Assembly: GCA_026724425.1 (NCBI GenBank)
Contig: JAIUCV010000567.1
Location: 310,001 to 374,000, forward strand
Length of the DNA stretch: 64,000 nucleotides
From: Erythrophleum ivorense
Taxonomy: Eukaryota > Streptophyta > Magnoliopsida > Fabales > Fabaceae
Direction of reading: 5' to 3'
Shown here: positions 1 through 12,338 of the stretch, piece by piece
Position numbering within the stretch: the first letter of the stretch is position 1
How the letters are laid out: each line of letters begins with the position of its first letter
Notes under the pieces: generated by a model
Seen by the model: the letters and a program-made list of their open reading frames with translations, nothing else
Database searches by the model: none
Told to the model about the DNA's origin: nothing
Program-made: the position numbers and the translations under genes

Positions 1-1150
1 CTCAATTTGAAATTAAAACCTTCCCTAACGATTCGATCAAAATTTAGACTCATCGCCATTGAAAAATGTATACCAGAAGGGTTTTAACTGTCCCAAGGCT
101 TCCTATAGTTTCAGGGCCTTTGAGAACACCGAAGTACTCAAAAATTTCATTTAAAAATCCCTCTGTGAGTTTTTCAAAAAGTACCCATATTTACGAATAT
201 GCCACTGGCCTTTCGGCGAATTTTTTAAATCACTCCGGCCTTACTTTCTAAGCAACTCAAGAGTCAAATACTTATTTTTTATTATTTATAATGTTATCCT
301 AATTTTATTTAGCCTCAATTCCTTCTATTTTGGGGACTTCTTTTTGTATCTGACTCATTTCTTGACATTTACGGAGAAATCGAACATCGCATTTCTCATA
401 TTTACAGAAAGACTGGATGTTACAATATACATAGTTGATTTATGCATTTTATTATGGGTTTTGCTCTCTTTTCTTCTCTATTGCATTTTCCTCAAGTGAA
501 GGTCATCTTCCTTGTTAACCCCTTTGTGATAATGTTTTTAGTTCTTTTATCTTGTTGGTTATGGCTATGTTGAGTATTATTAGGTGGTTTGCTAATTAGG
601 AAATTGGGAAAACTAGAACCATCACCAACTTTAGGTAAGGTTGCTTTTTTACTATTAGATTTCTCATAGCCAACCTCAAGAAGAAATTTTATTGTCAATT
701 ATGTGTTCTAATCAAGCATAAGTTAGAATGGATAAATTTAAAGGTTCTTAACTGAGAGATTTTGGTTGTAATGAATTAGATAGATTGCAAATCTTGAAGA
801 TATAGCAAGAGCCTAAACCAATGGTGTAAGAATACCATAGGCAAATTCACCATTAAGCATGTTTGATAAGCAGTCTGTATTATAAGACTAGGGGGTTAAC
901 TAGTAATCTAGATTAACATTATTATCAATGGGTGGGGTTTAAAAGAGGTAGTAGACTAAAATAGGGTACCTATTTATTCAGTTTCGTAACCTTGATATCT
1001 TGAAGAAGATTTCAATCCCTATAGAAAGTGAATTAATTTATTAAAAGAACTAAATTAAATTATTAAAAGAAACTAAGGGTAAGAAAAGGATTAAATATTA
1101 AGATAGAATAATTATTAAAGTAGCTATGTAATGTGGGTAATGAAAATAAA

Positions 1151-1162
1151 GAAGAAGAAGAA

Positions 1163-1212
<50 letters not shown>

Positions 1213-1241
1213 TAATAATAATAATAACAACAACAATAATA
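1151..1241. repeat. Trinucleotide microsatellite (GAA then ATA/ATT-type)
   Basis: The run starts with GAA units and continues as about 25 imperfect AAT/ATA units, ending in a short ACA stretch. It produces an artificial poly-hydrophobic open frame on the minus strand (1124-1378). Confidence 0.95.
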
Positions 1242-1466
1242 AAGAGGAAAGATGAATTGAATTGTAGGAAATTGAGGAAATTATTGTGCTTGTTATAGGC
1301 AACACTTAAATGTTCTATTGTTTGGTAAGGAAGCATTGTTAAGTATTTAACAAACACAATAAGTAGATTATAAAGCATAATGCATTTTTAATTCTCCTTT
1401 CTATTTGTGCTTCCTCCATTTCTTATCTGCATTCTATGTGTCCATTGGGATGGGCCTCTTGCCTCA

Positions 1467-1488
1467 ATATATATATATATATATATAT
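1467..1488. repeat. AT dinucleotide microsatellite
   Basis: Eleven uninterrupted AT units followed by TTA repeats. Confidence 0.95.
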
Positions 1489-1728
1489 TATTATTATGAT
1501 ATTAAATCTTTCATACTATAATATGCAATGTGTGTTATATTGCTATAAGATGATATGTGAACTTATAGTGTTATTTTTGAGAATTTAAATAATGAAAAGT
1601 TTGCCTTAGTATGTTTTATGGTATTGTTTTAATGTCAAGTTTAGAACACCATACTATTAATTGGGAAGTATACTTTTTAGACCACTTACTTTGGAAGATT
1701 TTTGGGTATGAATTACATGTATAATATG

Positions 1729-1730
<2 letters not shown>

Positions 1731-1759
<29 letters not shown>
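1731..1759. repeat. AC dinucleotide microsatellite
   Basis: About fourteen uninterrupted AC units ending in ATACAT. A similar AC run occurs at about 36868-36889. Confidence 0.95.
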
Positions 1760-1763
<4 letters not shown>

Positions 1764-4404
1764 TACAAGGTAGAATTATGCAAAATGTTGGTTGCAACAG
1801 TAGTCCTATTTGCTCTCGATGCTCCTTGAATATTATTATGTGGTTTTTATGATTAAGTATCCAAGGGGTACTAAGTTGGATACTCTTTGAATTATTTAAG
1901 GGTTGTAAAGATGGCGGTAAGTAAAGACAATGTAGTAGTCCTACCTGTGATTTCTACTTGAGATCTTGTCTACAATGGTTTGAGATTTAATATATGGTTA
2001 TTTACTCTCATAGGTTGCATATCAGTATATATATTAGATCTTAGAGTTCTACACGAACTTCCCTAATAATGTGTTTTTGTTAAATTGTTTTCAATATAAT
2101 TGTCATTTTTTGTTTAGCATTAAACGTTGATACATTTGAATGTGAGTCTATTTTCTTTATCTATTATCTTTGTTCTTCTATCTATCCCCTGTCATTTTTA
2201 CATCTTGATTAGAATATCATATGCTTATATGTTGCTTGCATTTTATTTCATTGATAATGTAATGAACCAATTTCCCATTAACTCAAATTTTTTAGCTTTT
2301 ATTTTTATTCATTATTTTATACATCTTTTTATTTTTAAAAAAACCACATTTTGAATCTTATAAAAACTATTGCATGTCTTTCCATGTTTAAAATTTTTGT
2401 TATTTATTATTATGTTTAAACTTATTTTCATTTAGAAAAATTTCATGCCCACTCATCACTTTTGTTGTTATATTTTATTTTCTATTCAATAAGTACTATG
2501 ATTCATTTTTTTATTTATTGTTGCAAATAGTAGAGTCATGTTTGATCATTCTCCTCCAACGTAGTCAATTTTTCATTATGGTGAGCCCAGCATTATTTTG
2601 CATAGGCCTTGTTCTTTTGTATTCTAGTATATGTACTATAGTGTGAACTCTAAGTTTGGTTCCATAGAATTGTATGTAGGATCCCTATACCCTGTATTAT
2701 TTTGTATATTATTGATGAGATATATATTTGGTTGGTTTGGTTGTTTGTAAAGAATCTAGGATGTCTCAAATTTAGGAAAGACTCTATTGGATTTTCTATA
2801 AAAGGTAAGCATGATTTTTGATAGATTTTATGTCAAATGGTGAATTTTGGATGTGATATAAGTAATGTAGATGAATGATTCCATATTTTAAATGGAAGAT
2901 ATTATTTACTATGGATTATAGCAAGTATAAGAAATGTTTTGGTTATATGTTAGGCTTATGGATACAAAGTTTCTTCATATTCCGCATTGGTCATCTCTCC
3001 TCTTTTGACATGTGACAAATTGGTATCAAATCCTAGGTTTTCCTATTATCTATAGAGCAAGCATAATCATAATTGAGGTACTATTAGAGAAGGAAATATG
3101 TGTCCTTCTTTCATGTCTCTTCTTTTAGAGTGTGACAAAATGAAAACCCAAACTCAATCATGATATTTGATGGAGAAGATCGGAGAGAAAGCGTGATTAA
3201 AAAAAAAAAAGAAATTTCTACACCTATATTGATAAACCCAACAAGAAAGTTACTCTATTTCCTATTTTTACTGAATGGTCTTTGTTAAAATAAAAAATAT
3301 GCTCAGTCTATCACATTTTTATGAGCCTACTAACAAATGAGACATTCTTAATTGAACATTTTAGACCAAGTTGATAATGATAAGTTATAGTATGGTATTG
3401 AATAGTACGTTTAATATGTATATATATAGTTAAAATGGGTCATTAGGTCGGTTCATTTGTCCCATTACTTTGGTATATTAGGGTGGCTCACTCTTTGGAA
3501 AAAAATTTGTAATAAGATGATTTTTAACGCACCTCACCTGATCTATCTATTATATGAGCTACCTTGTACTCATTTATTTTCTCTAAATAAAATTTTCTAA
3601 TTTAAACTAAACACCTAATCTGACCTTTGTCCTAATGATACTTTAATCTTGATGACACTGGGCTTCCTATTGCCGATCTGAATCAGCCTGGTATGGCTCC
3701 TGTTTCTATTCACCGTGATGTGGTCCTTTTGATAACCCGGTATGAATAACCCAAATCCCATGATACTTCAGTTTAATTACTTTAAAGATATGCTGATATT
3801 TGCTTTAACTGGATACCATTGACTGAGGTAGTTGTCCTTATTTATTTCAAGTCTATGACTTGGGTCATCGAAAATAAGAATTCAACCTTAGCCAGTAAAG
3901 TTGCATTGACTAACTTGAAGGTATGCAAGTAGGTGCTTTCACGTCTGCAACCTTTAGTGTCCTCAATTGCAGTCAGTGCTTTTTTTTTCCTTCTTTTTTA
4001 ATATATATCTGTATGGGTTAAATAAATTGACCTATATAATCCACTTGATGAGTTAGGTTTAAGATCTCAACCTGTTTGATCTGTAACTTGTGGTGGATTA
4101 GTTGACCTATATAGGTTGAATTAGCCTGTTTGATAGTTTTATGATATATAATTAGTTTGGTTTACAAAAAATTTACGATTAATTTTGTCTATAAATATTT
4201 TGTAGACCAGATCAAATTATATGATGAAGCTGTTTGAATCACTGTAAAACGATGATGAATGAATTCAAGTAAAATAAGTGCCGACACAAAATATCTCTAT
4301 AAAACAGGCTATAGACTATTGCCAACATGTGAAATCTGTACTTTTAGGAGGGACTTGAATGCTAACCAAAATCTTGATAGAGACTATCACTTTTTTGTGT
4401 GTGT

Positions 4405-4430
4405 GGGGGGGGGGGGGGGGGGGGGGGGGG
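4405..4430 (+). repeat. 26-base G homopolymer
   Basis: Twenty-six consecutive G, preceded by a short GT run and followed by TGGGG. Such a tract can form G-quadruplexes and is prone to length error in assembly. It lies in no recognised gene. Confidence 0.9.
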
Positions 4431-4687
4431 TGGGGTTGTCGTGGCGGGCAGAATAGATCCACTAACAGTTTGCATTTTGAGTGTTGGTTGCTAGGGTGGT
4501 GCAGATAATAATGAAGTAGTTACTACATTTCATACTTCTATACAAATTGAGCTAGCTGATAGCCATGATGTCTATTGAAATCTCGCAAACACAATTGTTA
4601 TGCAGACTGATGAACCTTGTTCCAACTTGGAAGTCACTATCACACAGCTTCTTAATTAATATAGACCACAATGATCTATGCAAACAG

Positions 4688-5027
4688 GGTGATACATTCA
4701 CGACTTTCAGCAACAAACAATTTGGTAACAGACACCTAAATTAGCGCTGAAGAAGAAGCATTTAAATTTTGATAACGTTTAATTTCAACTTTTCGTGAAA
4801 AAAGTGATTTACATAAAATTTGTAGCAACATTAGGGCGACCGTCTAATACTTCTTCTGGTGATACATTCATGACTTTCAGCAACAAACAATTTGGTAACA
4901 AACACCCAAAAAAGCAGTGAAGAACAAGCATATAAATTTTGATGATGTTTAATTTTGACTTTTCATCAGACAGTGAAATATATAAATTTTGCAGCAACGT
5001 GAGGTCACCATGTAATACTTCTTCTGC
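4688..5027. repeat. Tandem duplication, two 170-base copies
   Basis: Copy 1 (4688-4857) and copy 2 (4858-5027) both begin GGTGATACATTCA, share GACTTTCAGCAACAAACAAT and end near TAATACTTCTTCTG. They differ at roughly one base in six. They lie downstream of the GTD-binding gene stop (5688) and could overlap its 3' transcript end, but I see no coding role. Confidence 0.85.
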
Positions 5028-5687
5028 CAAGGAGGCCTCAAGACAGATGAATATCCAGATCTATTAACCAAAACTTTCTTCTGCACATAATCTAAAGTCA
5101 GCTTTATGGTTATTCTCATCCCAGAATTGTCCAAAAGGCAGTAAATCCTTACTTCCTTTGTGAGAAACTCCTTCACTTCTCATTAGCCATAATCATCATT
5201 GGAAAGAATATAATATTGACCTCAACTACTTGGAAAAGATTAGTCTCAGAAAGTTCAAAAAATATATATATATATAATAGCCATCAGTATTTCCAACGTA
5301 AAAAAAATGTACACTGATTTGTCTGCTTTCACTTCACTATATGAGGGGGAAAATCACCATAACAATTTATTTTCTCTCATCCCATTGAAATACAGTATCA
5401 AGAAACTCTTCACTCCACTAAGTGATGTGTATGTCAATCTCAATCTCAGAAACCCAAAAAAATAAAAAAATTCTTAACCTTTCAAGAATTTCAAGTCACT
5501 TTCATACCAATGCCTAATGTACAAAAATGGAGTTATAACGAAGTATAGACATTTCAGAAACTATCTTCAAATCAATGAATCTATTCTAGGACCTCAATCC
5601 ATACATTCTTAAAACTATCAGACATACACGTCTATTTGTAGACAAATCATATGCATACCAAATGATGCAATGAGTTTAGTCACCTGA
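5028..5687. other. 3' flank of the GTD-binding gene
   Basis: No further coding exon is needed because the stop is at 5690-5688. The sequence just below the stop (gatcag/gtgact) could be a 3'UTR splice donor, unproven. It is AT-rich and otherwise featureless. Confidence 0.4.
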
Positions 5688-7219
5688 TCAAAGCCAGAAG
5701 TACAGCATTGCCTGTTCATAAAAATTTTCTATCATCAACGTCTTAATCAGAACAATTCAGTTGCAGAAAGAAAAGGCAAAAACACCAGAATATTTGTGTG
5801 TGTGTATCTTACCTCTTGAAGAGGACCCAAAGGCACATCATCCTTAGGTGGGGATTTTTTTGCTTTTGAACTTCTCATCTCTTCCTGTATTGATTTGAGC
5901 CGACTAAGTATTTCGTTCAACAGCCTCAGCTGCTCTTCCCCATCCCCTTCATGTGTAATCTCTTGCCTTGTGCTCACTCTCTCCCTCCCCATCTCAAGCC
6001 TTTCAATTCTCTTTGACAGCAGGTGAAACTCAGCTTCACCATTGCATTCCACACTCATCCCTTCCTTTTTCTGGCTAAACATACAAGTGATCTTATTATT
6101 ATTATTATTATTATCTTTTGGACTGTGTATTTTGGTTTCGAGGTTTGTGCTAAGAATTTTCATTAGCTTGCCTGAATCATATCTAAAGAGTGATTCAACC
6201 TTTTCCTCAGGCACTTCTGGGTCTGGTTTTGTTAGTCTGTTCTCTGCATCTGATCTCAACCTCCCAAGTCTATGTTTCCCATATTCACTGACTCTATGAT
6301 TCTCGCAATGTTGTGGGACTTCAAACACATCATGGACATTTACTGAGCAAGAAGGATCTGCAATTGCTTCCCTATTTTGTTTAACTTCACCCTGATGAAC
6401 TTGATCTGAATTAGTAGTAGAGGTTATCTTACTCCTTGCTCGTGGATATAGTGAACATGATCTGTATCTTCTACCCCTCAGGTTCGGACATTTGTCTCCT
6501 ATTTCTTTACAATCTGATATCACTTTCACTTTCTCATCTAACTTTTTAATCTGTTCCCAGTATGAATCAAGGGTTTCATGTGTAGATTCTACTGAATTTT
6601 TGGCTAAATCCATGCTCTGTTGAATAACTTCATCTTCAGTTTTCTCCTCCACTATTGTAGGAATCATATTTGCAGGAAGTGGACTCGGTGATCTTTCCCT
6701 CTTTCGGGCAGCTCTCAAGTTGCTCTTGTTGACAGGGATAGGAGGCAATGAGTTGAGCCTTCTCACGGAGCCATTTTGGATTTGACCATGTTCATCATTT
6801 CTATGAGACAACTGATTCTCTGGAAACTCAAATTCATTGAGATTAGGATCACATCCAAAGCTAACAAGCTTGCGCTTATAAGCCTGAACTTGAAGCTCGA
6901 GAGAAGCAATTTCCATATCTTTCTGAAACATAAGCTCTTCGAAGATCTCAAGAGTTGTCTCAGCATGTTCCATCTTCTCCTCTGCTATTCTCTCATATTG
7001 ACTTGCTTCCATCTTCACTGCTGCTTTTTCTCCTTGCAAACGCAGTATCATGTCTAGAGCTTCACTGGCTGCAGTAGCAGAGGCTTCTCTTTCCTCGTCC
7101 AACTCAGCGTATAGCTTTTGCAGAAGTTGTTGCTGGGCACGAAGCGTCTCCTTCATTGCTATAATATCACTTTCCGCCATCGTCCCACTACTCGAGCTAG
7201 CTTCTGCCATTCTAAGCAT
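5688..7219 (-). CDS. GTD-binding (DUF593) myosin-binding-type coiled-coil protein
   Basis: The protein is predicted at 476 residues from two coding exons, 7219-5813 and 5711-5688. Residues about 23-118 form the GTD-binding coiled coil: an AQQQLLQKLYAELDEER stretch, then SEALDMILRLQGEKA, QYERIAEEK and FQKDMEIASLELQVQAYKRKL-like heptads. In plants this domain binds the globular tail of class XI myosins, and its carriers act as vesicle or organelle receptors. I see no hydrophobic N-terminal segment, so this member is probably not membrane-anchored by itself. The long first exon ends in GAG/gtaaga (donor at 5812-5811). The next acceptor (ttatgaacag) leads to a 24-base coding exon, giving the C-terminus PLGPLQEAMLYFWL, a tail I recall from this family. 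I chose ATG 7219; ATG 7210 in the same frame is an alternative, and the open frame above 7219 begins with GTG only. A run of six Asn codons comes from an AAT microsatellite near 6100. Domain call is firm, exact start less so. Confidence 0.86.
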
Positions 7220-7923
7220 AACACCGGCAGAAGCAATCACTTATTCCTGAACACAGAAGATACCAATTTTGTATCAGCCTTGAGAAACTCACTACCCACC
7301 TCAAATTGCAATGTTTAATGGAAAAGAGAGAGAAGGGGAGGAGGGTTCTTGACAAAAACCTTATTTTGGTCCTGAAAATATGGTGTTTAGATCAATTTCA
7401 TATTCTAAAAGTTCTTTGTATCACTTTAACATTAAAAAGTATGATTTTGTTTCAATTTCAAAAGAACCAGGGTGATACCATACAATCTTGAAATGATCAA
7501 ATCTTTTATGGGGTTGAAACAAAATTATATTTTCTGATACTAAAGTGTTAAGAAAAAATCTTCACAGTATCAAATTGATATCTGACACCATTTCAGCAAT
7601 CAAAAGAGTTTGTCTTTTTTCTTTCGTTGTAATGAATTCTATGAACGCAATGGCACTTGGGCATGTGTGCATAGTCAATATTAAACAAAATCCACCAAGG
7701 ATACAATCAAAGAAGCAACACAACAAATAGCTTTGGATGATAAAATAAAGTGTCACGTTATGTTTGATATGAGTGTTAGATCACATAGACACAATACGAG
7801 CATATATGCTATCATACGTGGCCAAGAAATGTTTGGGAGACAGGAAAACAGGTTTTGTGAGAAAACTCCACGTAATCTGTAACCCCACGTAATCTGTATC
7901 AGAAATAGATCATTGAACATACC
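7220..7923 (-). other. Probable 5'UTR with a 676-base intron upstream of the GTD-binding gene
   Basis: On the minus strand a pyrimidine-rich acceptor (tctgtgttcag) ends at 7247, 27 bases above ATG 7219. A good donor (ccctgcag/gtatgttc) lies at 7922-7921. Together they suggest a leader intron at 7922-7247, with the leader exon lying above 7922. A further possible donor (ttggaag/gtataatt) sits near 8250. No transcript is available, so this rests on splice-site appearance alone. Confidence 0.4.
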
Positions 7924-10378
7924 TGCAGGGAAAAGAAACGGCTGTAGATTACAGCGATCACCCCAAGGCAGAAAAGGGGAAGATGGTGATCTATCGGGTG
8001 ATCGGAAACGGATATGATTCTTTACGCAGATGATAATTCATTCGGAAAGGACAGAGCTTGCGCTTCAAGAAAGGCAACGCCTCTCACAGGAATCGAATTC
8101 AAGAAGCAAATTAACTGCTGTTTGCTCCGAAAGAAAAGACGGGAAAAGGCGGAGGAAAATGATGGGTAGTGTTTGTGCAGAGTCAGAAGCATAATAAAAC
8201 CAGCCCACGCTCTTCTGATAAAGAAAGCAATTTAAGAACCAAATTATACCTTCCAAATTGGCCTGTATTCATCAAATGAGACAAACAAGGAAAGCCCACA
8301 AAGCAGAAAAATCCTCTCTCTCTTCCAGAAATACAACCAGAATTTAATTTTCAAGGCCACGACAAGAAAACAGAATTAAAAAACCAAATATATATATATT
8401 CTGGGGTTTTCTACAGGAACAGTATACAATCCAATCCAGTATATAAAGCACCAAGAAAGCAGAGTAGCATTGGTTTCTTTATTACAGACAACATGATGCT
8501 GCATGAACGTTCCTGCCTTCCCCTTAAGCCTCAGAAATCAGAAACTGTGTTTAGTTTTTTAGTATTCCATTTCTCAGCGGTGAATAATCATTTCCATGTA
8601 GGGCCCTTGTCTTCCTTTTCCCGCAAGTGCTCCTAGCCCCTTAATTCTTTCTCTGGTTTTTTTTTTTTTTCCTTCTTCCTTTTATTTATTGATTTATTTT
8701 TATTTTTATTTTTTAAAAGGTCGTTGGTTCGTGGCATCGTTTCCAACGGCTATAACAGGGACTACGTACGACCGAGTATTGCCGACCACCTTATTTAGAA
8801 TGCCACCCCAAACATTCGAGTCAACTTCCCCACATGAAGAACCTTCCTCTCCAAAATTATTAGAGATAAATAGATTAATTCTAATTGTAAATTATATATT
8901 ACAAATAAATTTTAGTTTCAAGTCACCTTACTTTTTATAAATCGGATTTATTTGAAAAATATGTTTTACTAATATAGCTATCATTGATGCTGACTTGGGC
9001 ACAGAATCAGGATAAGAATTTTATTATATAAAGGCTGTGATTACGTAAAGAGATATAATAATCTAAGCGGAATCCATTTGAAGGGTTATGTGGTAAAGGA
9101 GGTTTTGACAGTCTACCAAATAGAGATAGGGACATGGCGTGGTGGGTCTGCTTTCCATCAACAAAGTAGTAGCGTCTTCGGTTGCCACGGAGTAACGTCT
9201 TTATTTAGAACGTTACAAATTCAATCAATGATTTTATTTTAATGTATTAAATTAACAAATATGCAACTTTATTGAAATTTTGTCCACATGTCACACCCTT
9301 TAAGTAATAAAATATATAGTAACTCTTACATCAATGTATAATATATCATGTCAACAAGGAGTTTTTTTTTTCCTTTTTCTTATGCATTAAGGTAGTGTTT
9401 TGGTTTAATTTGTATAAATTCAATTATTTTACTTTTCAAGTTATCCATTATGAAATTAAAAAACTCGAGTGGGATTGTCAAACCTGACTATACATTACAT
9501 ATTTCCTTCCATTCATCATTTCTTTCTTCAGATTTAACGAGTAATTGTCTCAAGTAGTTCCCAAAAGTCATTTAATAGATATCTCATCGGTGGTTCAACT
9601 CTCACCCTCGTTATTTGTTAGTGGCAACTTTACGCCTATGCTCTCACATATAAAGGACAAGTTAGGAAAGTGGTGTGAAAATGGAATTAAGAAAATGAAG
9701 ATGTAAGCTTTGAAATGTTTGTCAGGAATATTGCTCTCAACAACATCGATGAAAAGTGACGGGAACGATGTTCTAAGCGTGTATGATTATCTCGCAGTGT
9801 AAAGTGCCCAATTGAAAGTAATAAAATCAGTAGTAAAATCTTATGGCTTAGACTTAACATAGTATTTTATAATTTTACTATTAGATTCTTTAATAAAACT
9901 GTCATATGTATAAAATTTTTTTAAAAAATTCAATCAATGTTGAATTATAAAAATTATATACTTATTTATAAAAATTATGCATTTATTATGTTATTATTAA
10001 AAAATTTGATAATAAATATATAAAAATTATAACTAAGTTTTTTCCAAATCCTATTACACAATATTTCCATAATGCGACTAAGAAGCACAAGGTCGAAGTG
10101 TTTTTAAATATCGGACCTTCATCATGTTATGCGTAGGGTTTCAGTTTAAACCCAAGAGAGATGAACTTGTCATTGTAAACCTTGGCTCTACTGACAAGAT
10201 TCAGGTACTTACTTGTCCAGTGGAAGTGAATCTTCGAATTCTTTTACTCCACGGGTTCGGATTGTATTCACTAAGAGAAACAATAGTTTCTCTTTCATGG
10301 TAAATGCATCATAATCCCAAAAAATTTGTGCGTGGAGTATTTTGCAGAGGAACTCATCCTTTTCTCTTTATACACTGA
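7924..10378. other. Upstream and intergenic DNA between the GTD-binding gene and the first MITE
   Basis: About 7924-8470 is probably leader or promoter of the minus-strand gene. From 8480 to 10378 the sequence is AT-rich with scattered short frames and no recognisable gene, RNA or terminal repeats. Confidence 0.45.
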
Positions 10379-10580
10379 TGCTCCATTTTATTAGAAGATG
10401 TATTGGTGAAAGGAATGTAAAATGTGAGTAGATGGAGGTAGATAAGATAAGAAGTACCTCTTTTATTTCTATTTTTAAAAAAATGATTTATAAATAGAAT
10501 AATAAGTATAAAGATATAATAAATATTATACAAATCATATAAAAAGAATACTTTCACAAAATATTGAATCAAACGGAGCC
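10379..10580. mobile_element. Small TIR element (MITE), copy 1 of a family
   Basis: The imperfect terminal inverted repeats are TGCTCCATTTTATT at the left and, on the other strand, GGCTCCGTTTGATT at the right (11 of 14 match). The interior matches the element at 47451-47645 along its length (AAAGGAATGTAAAAT, then TAGATAAGATAA, TTTTTAAAAA, ATAATAAATATTATACAA). Target-site duplication is not resolved. No coding capacity. Confidence 0.6.
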
Positions 10581-12338
10581 TAAGTTTTATGTTTTTCTTC
10601 ATAAAGAGTTTGAATGATGATTGTTATAATCTCACAATTGGCTTTTTTCTCTTTTATTAACTTCCACAATAAAAATTGACAACTCATTTAAAATCAAAAT
10701 GTAATTATTTAATAATTATTAATTAACTATATAAACTATTAATTAATTAACTAACTTGGGTTATCAACTTGGATTATAAATTAGTCCATCACCAAATTCT
10801 ATCGTTCATCATCATCATCCCTTGCCTCCTCCAACTAAAACTCTTTTGTTGGCACCTCTTCGTGTTTATACTACCTAGCCATTGCACACCATTAACACCT
10901 TTCTTAGATCTCTTATCTTATACCTTCTTTGCGATTCTCAAATCTTAAGAGTTCTTTCCTTCTTTTACCTTGACTAGACTAGCAAGGCAAATCCCTCGCC
11001 GACGTTGACTATTGTCCTTTCTTTTTCAACTGCCATTGACCACCATCACCAATTTTGACTTCAATGGCGAATGGCATCTTAGTTGTTCTGAGGTATTGAT
11101 AAATGATCCAAAATGTGGTCTCTCTTCCCTACCTTCTTAGGAGTCCTTTCACTGTAACAAAATGGCAAAATAGTGACTCAGTCCAAAAAAATTATAAATT
11201 TAGTTGAAAATGTATCATTTCTAATTGAAAATTTAGTCACCTTATCAATTTGATTTTTACTAATTAGTAAATGGTTACTAATTGAATTGGAGTTGTGGAA
11301 TAGTAACTATGCAAACATTTGATTCTTTGTAACTTTTTTTAATTTTTCACTACATTTTAATTGATAGGAAACTATAAAAGAGAAAAAAAAACTATCAACT
11401 AAAAGTCAATAGAAAACACCTTTTTATTTTTGTGTTTTTATTTTATTTTATAATCAATAATATTTTCTTTTATATTTATTTATTTTTTTTTATTTGCTTT
11501 GTTAAAATTTTCATCTTCACCTTTCTCTAGTGTCTTTCTATATCTTTCATCTTCATCTTTTTCCTTTGTATTTCTATGTAAATTCTACAAATTTTCAACA
11601 TGCATTAAAAATATATTAATGTATAAAAAATTTGCAACAAATATTATTAATCAAAAATTCAGATAGCTTCATAAGAGAGAAACACTCTGAGAATGAAAAT
11701 GAAGTAGTTTCATAAAAAAAAACTTTAGATCATAAAAGTTTGAAAAACATAAAATTAAAAGAAAAGAGAGAGAGAGAAGAAGAGAGCTTGAGGGAAGAGA
11801 ATAAGATTAGTTGTAGAGCCGTTTTAGATGAAAAATTTGAGATGATGAGAAATACCTTTAGATTAGACTGGAGAAACCAAAGAACATAAAGGAAGAAAGA
11901 AGTTCACGTAGGAAAAAAAAAAGGTTATTTATTTATAGAAAGGAAAGAAGGAAATTTTGGTGGATTTCAAATTACTTGCGTGAGATTAACATTTGCAAGT
12001 TTTTGAAATAATTCATGAATTGATTTAAAATGGAGAAGGAAAACAAATTTTCCACATGGACTAACTTACAATCAGCCATGAAGGCAGATTAAAGTTTGGT
12101 TCAGTCAATAACTTGAAATTTCTTATTAGGGAACTGGAAAAATACTGTGACATTTAGCATTTTGTAATTGATTGCAATTTTTGTGATTTTTTTAGTTGAA
12201 AATTGAGTTAAGGAAAATCAAGTAGTCAAAAACTTTCAATTGTATTTATTAACATTGTCGTAGTTTTTCTCGCACCTATCTTACCCTGTCAGTGCCTCCC
12301 ATCACCATCGGTAACCATCTTTTCCTCAATTTTTTTCC
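10581..12338. other. AT-rich intergenic DNA
   Basis: No gene recognised. There are A/T runs, a GA-rich stretch near 11765-11800 and many short stop-bounded frames. Confidence 0.45.

Larger units (their letters stand above)
1..4687. other. AT-rich intergenic DNA, no recognisable gene
   Basis: Short open frames exist, for example at 66-251, 3660-3985 and 4259-4456, but none matches a family I know and none joins into a longer reading frame. The stretch holds microsatellites and a long G tract (listed separately). The sequence TTGGTATCAAATCC near 3032 resembles a tRNA-Met primer-binding site, so part of this could be an old LTR element, but I see no flanking LTR or recognisable gag. Confidence 0.5.

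Noticed and set aside
1124..1378. 84-codon poly-Leu/Ile/Phe open frame
   Set aside because: It is produced by an AAT/GAA microsatellite read on the minus strand.
3032..3045. Primer-binding-site-like TTGGTATCAAATCC
   Set aside because: It resembles a tRNA-iMet complement, but I found neither an LTR before it nor gag after it.
8441..8447. TATATAA as promoter TATA box
   Set aside because: In TATA orientation it faces away from the minus-strand gene, and no plus-strand gene follows.
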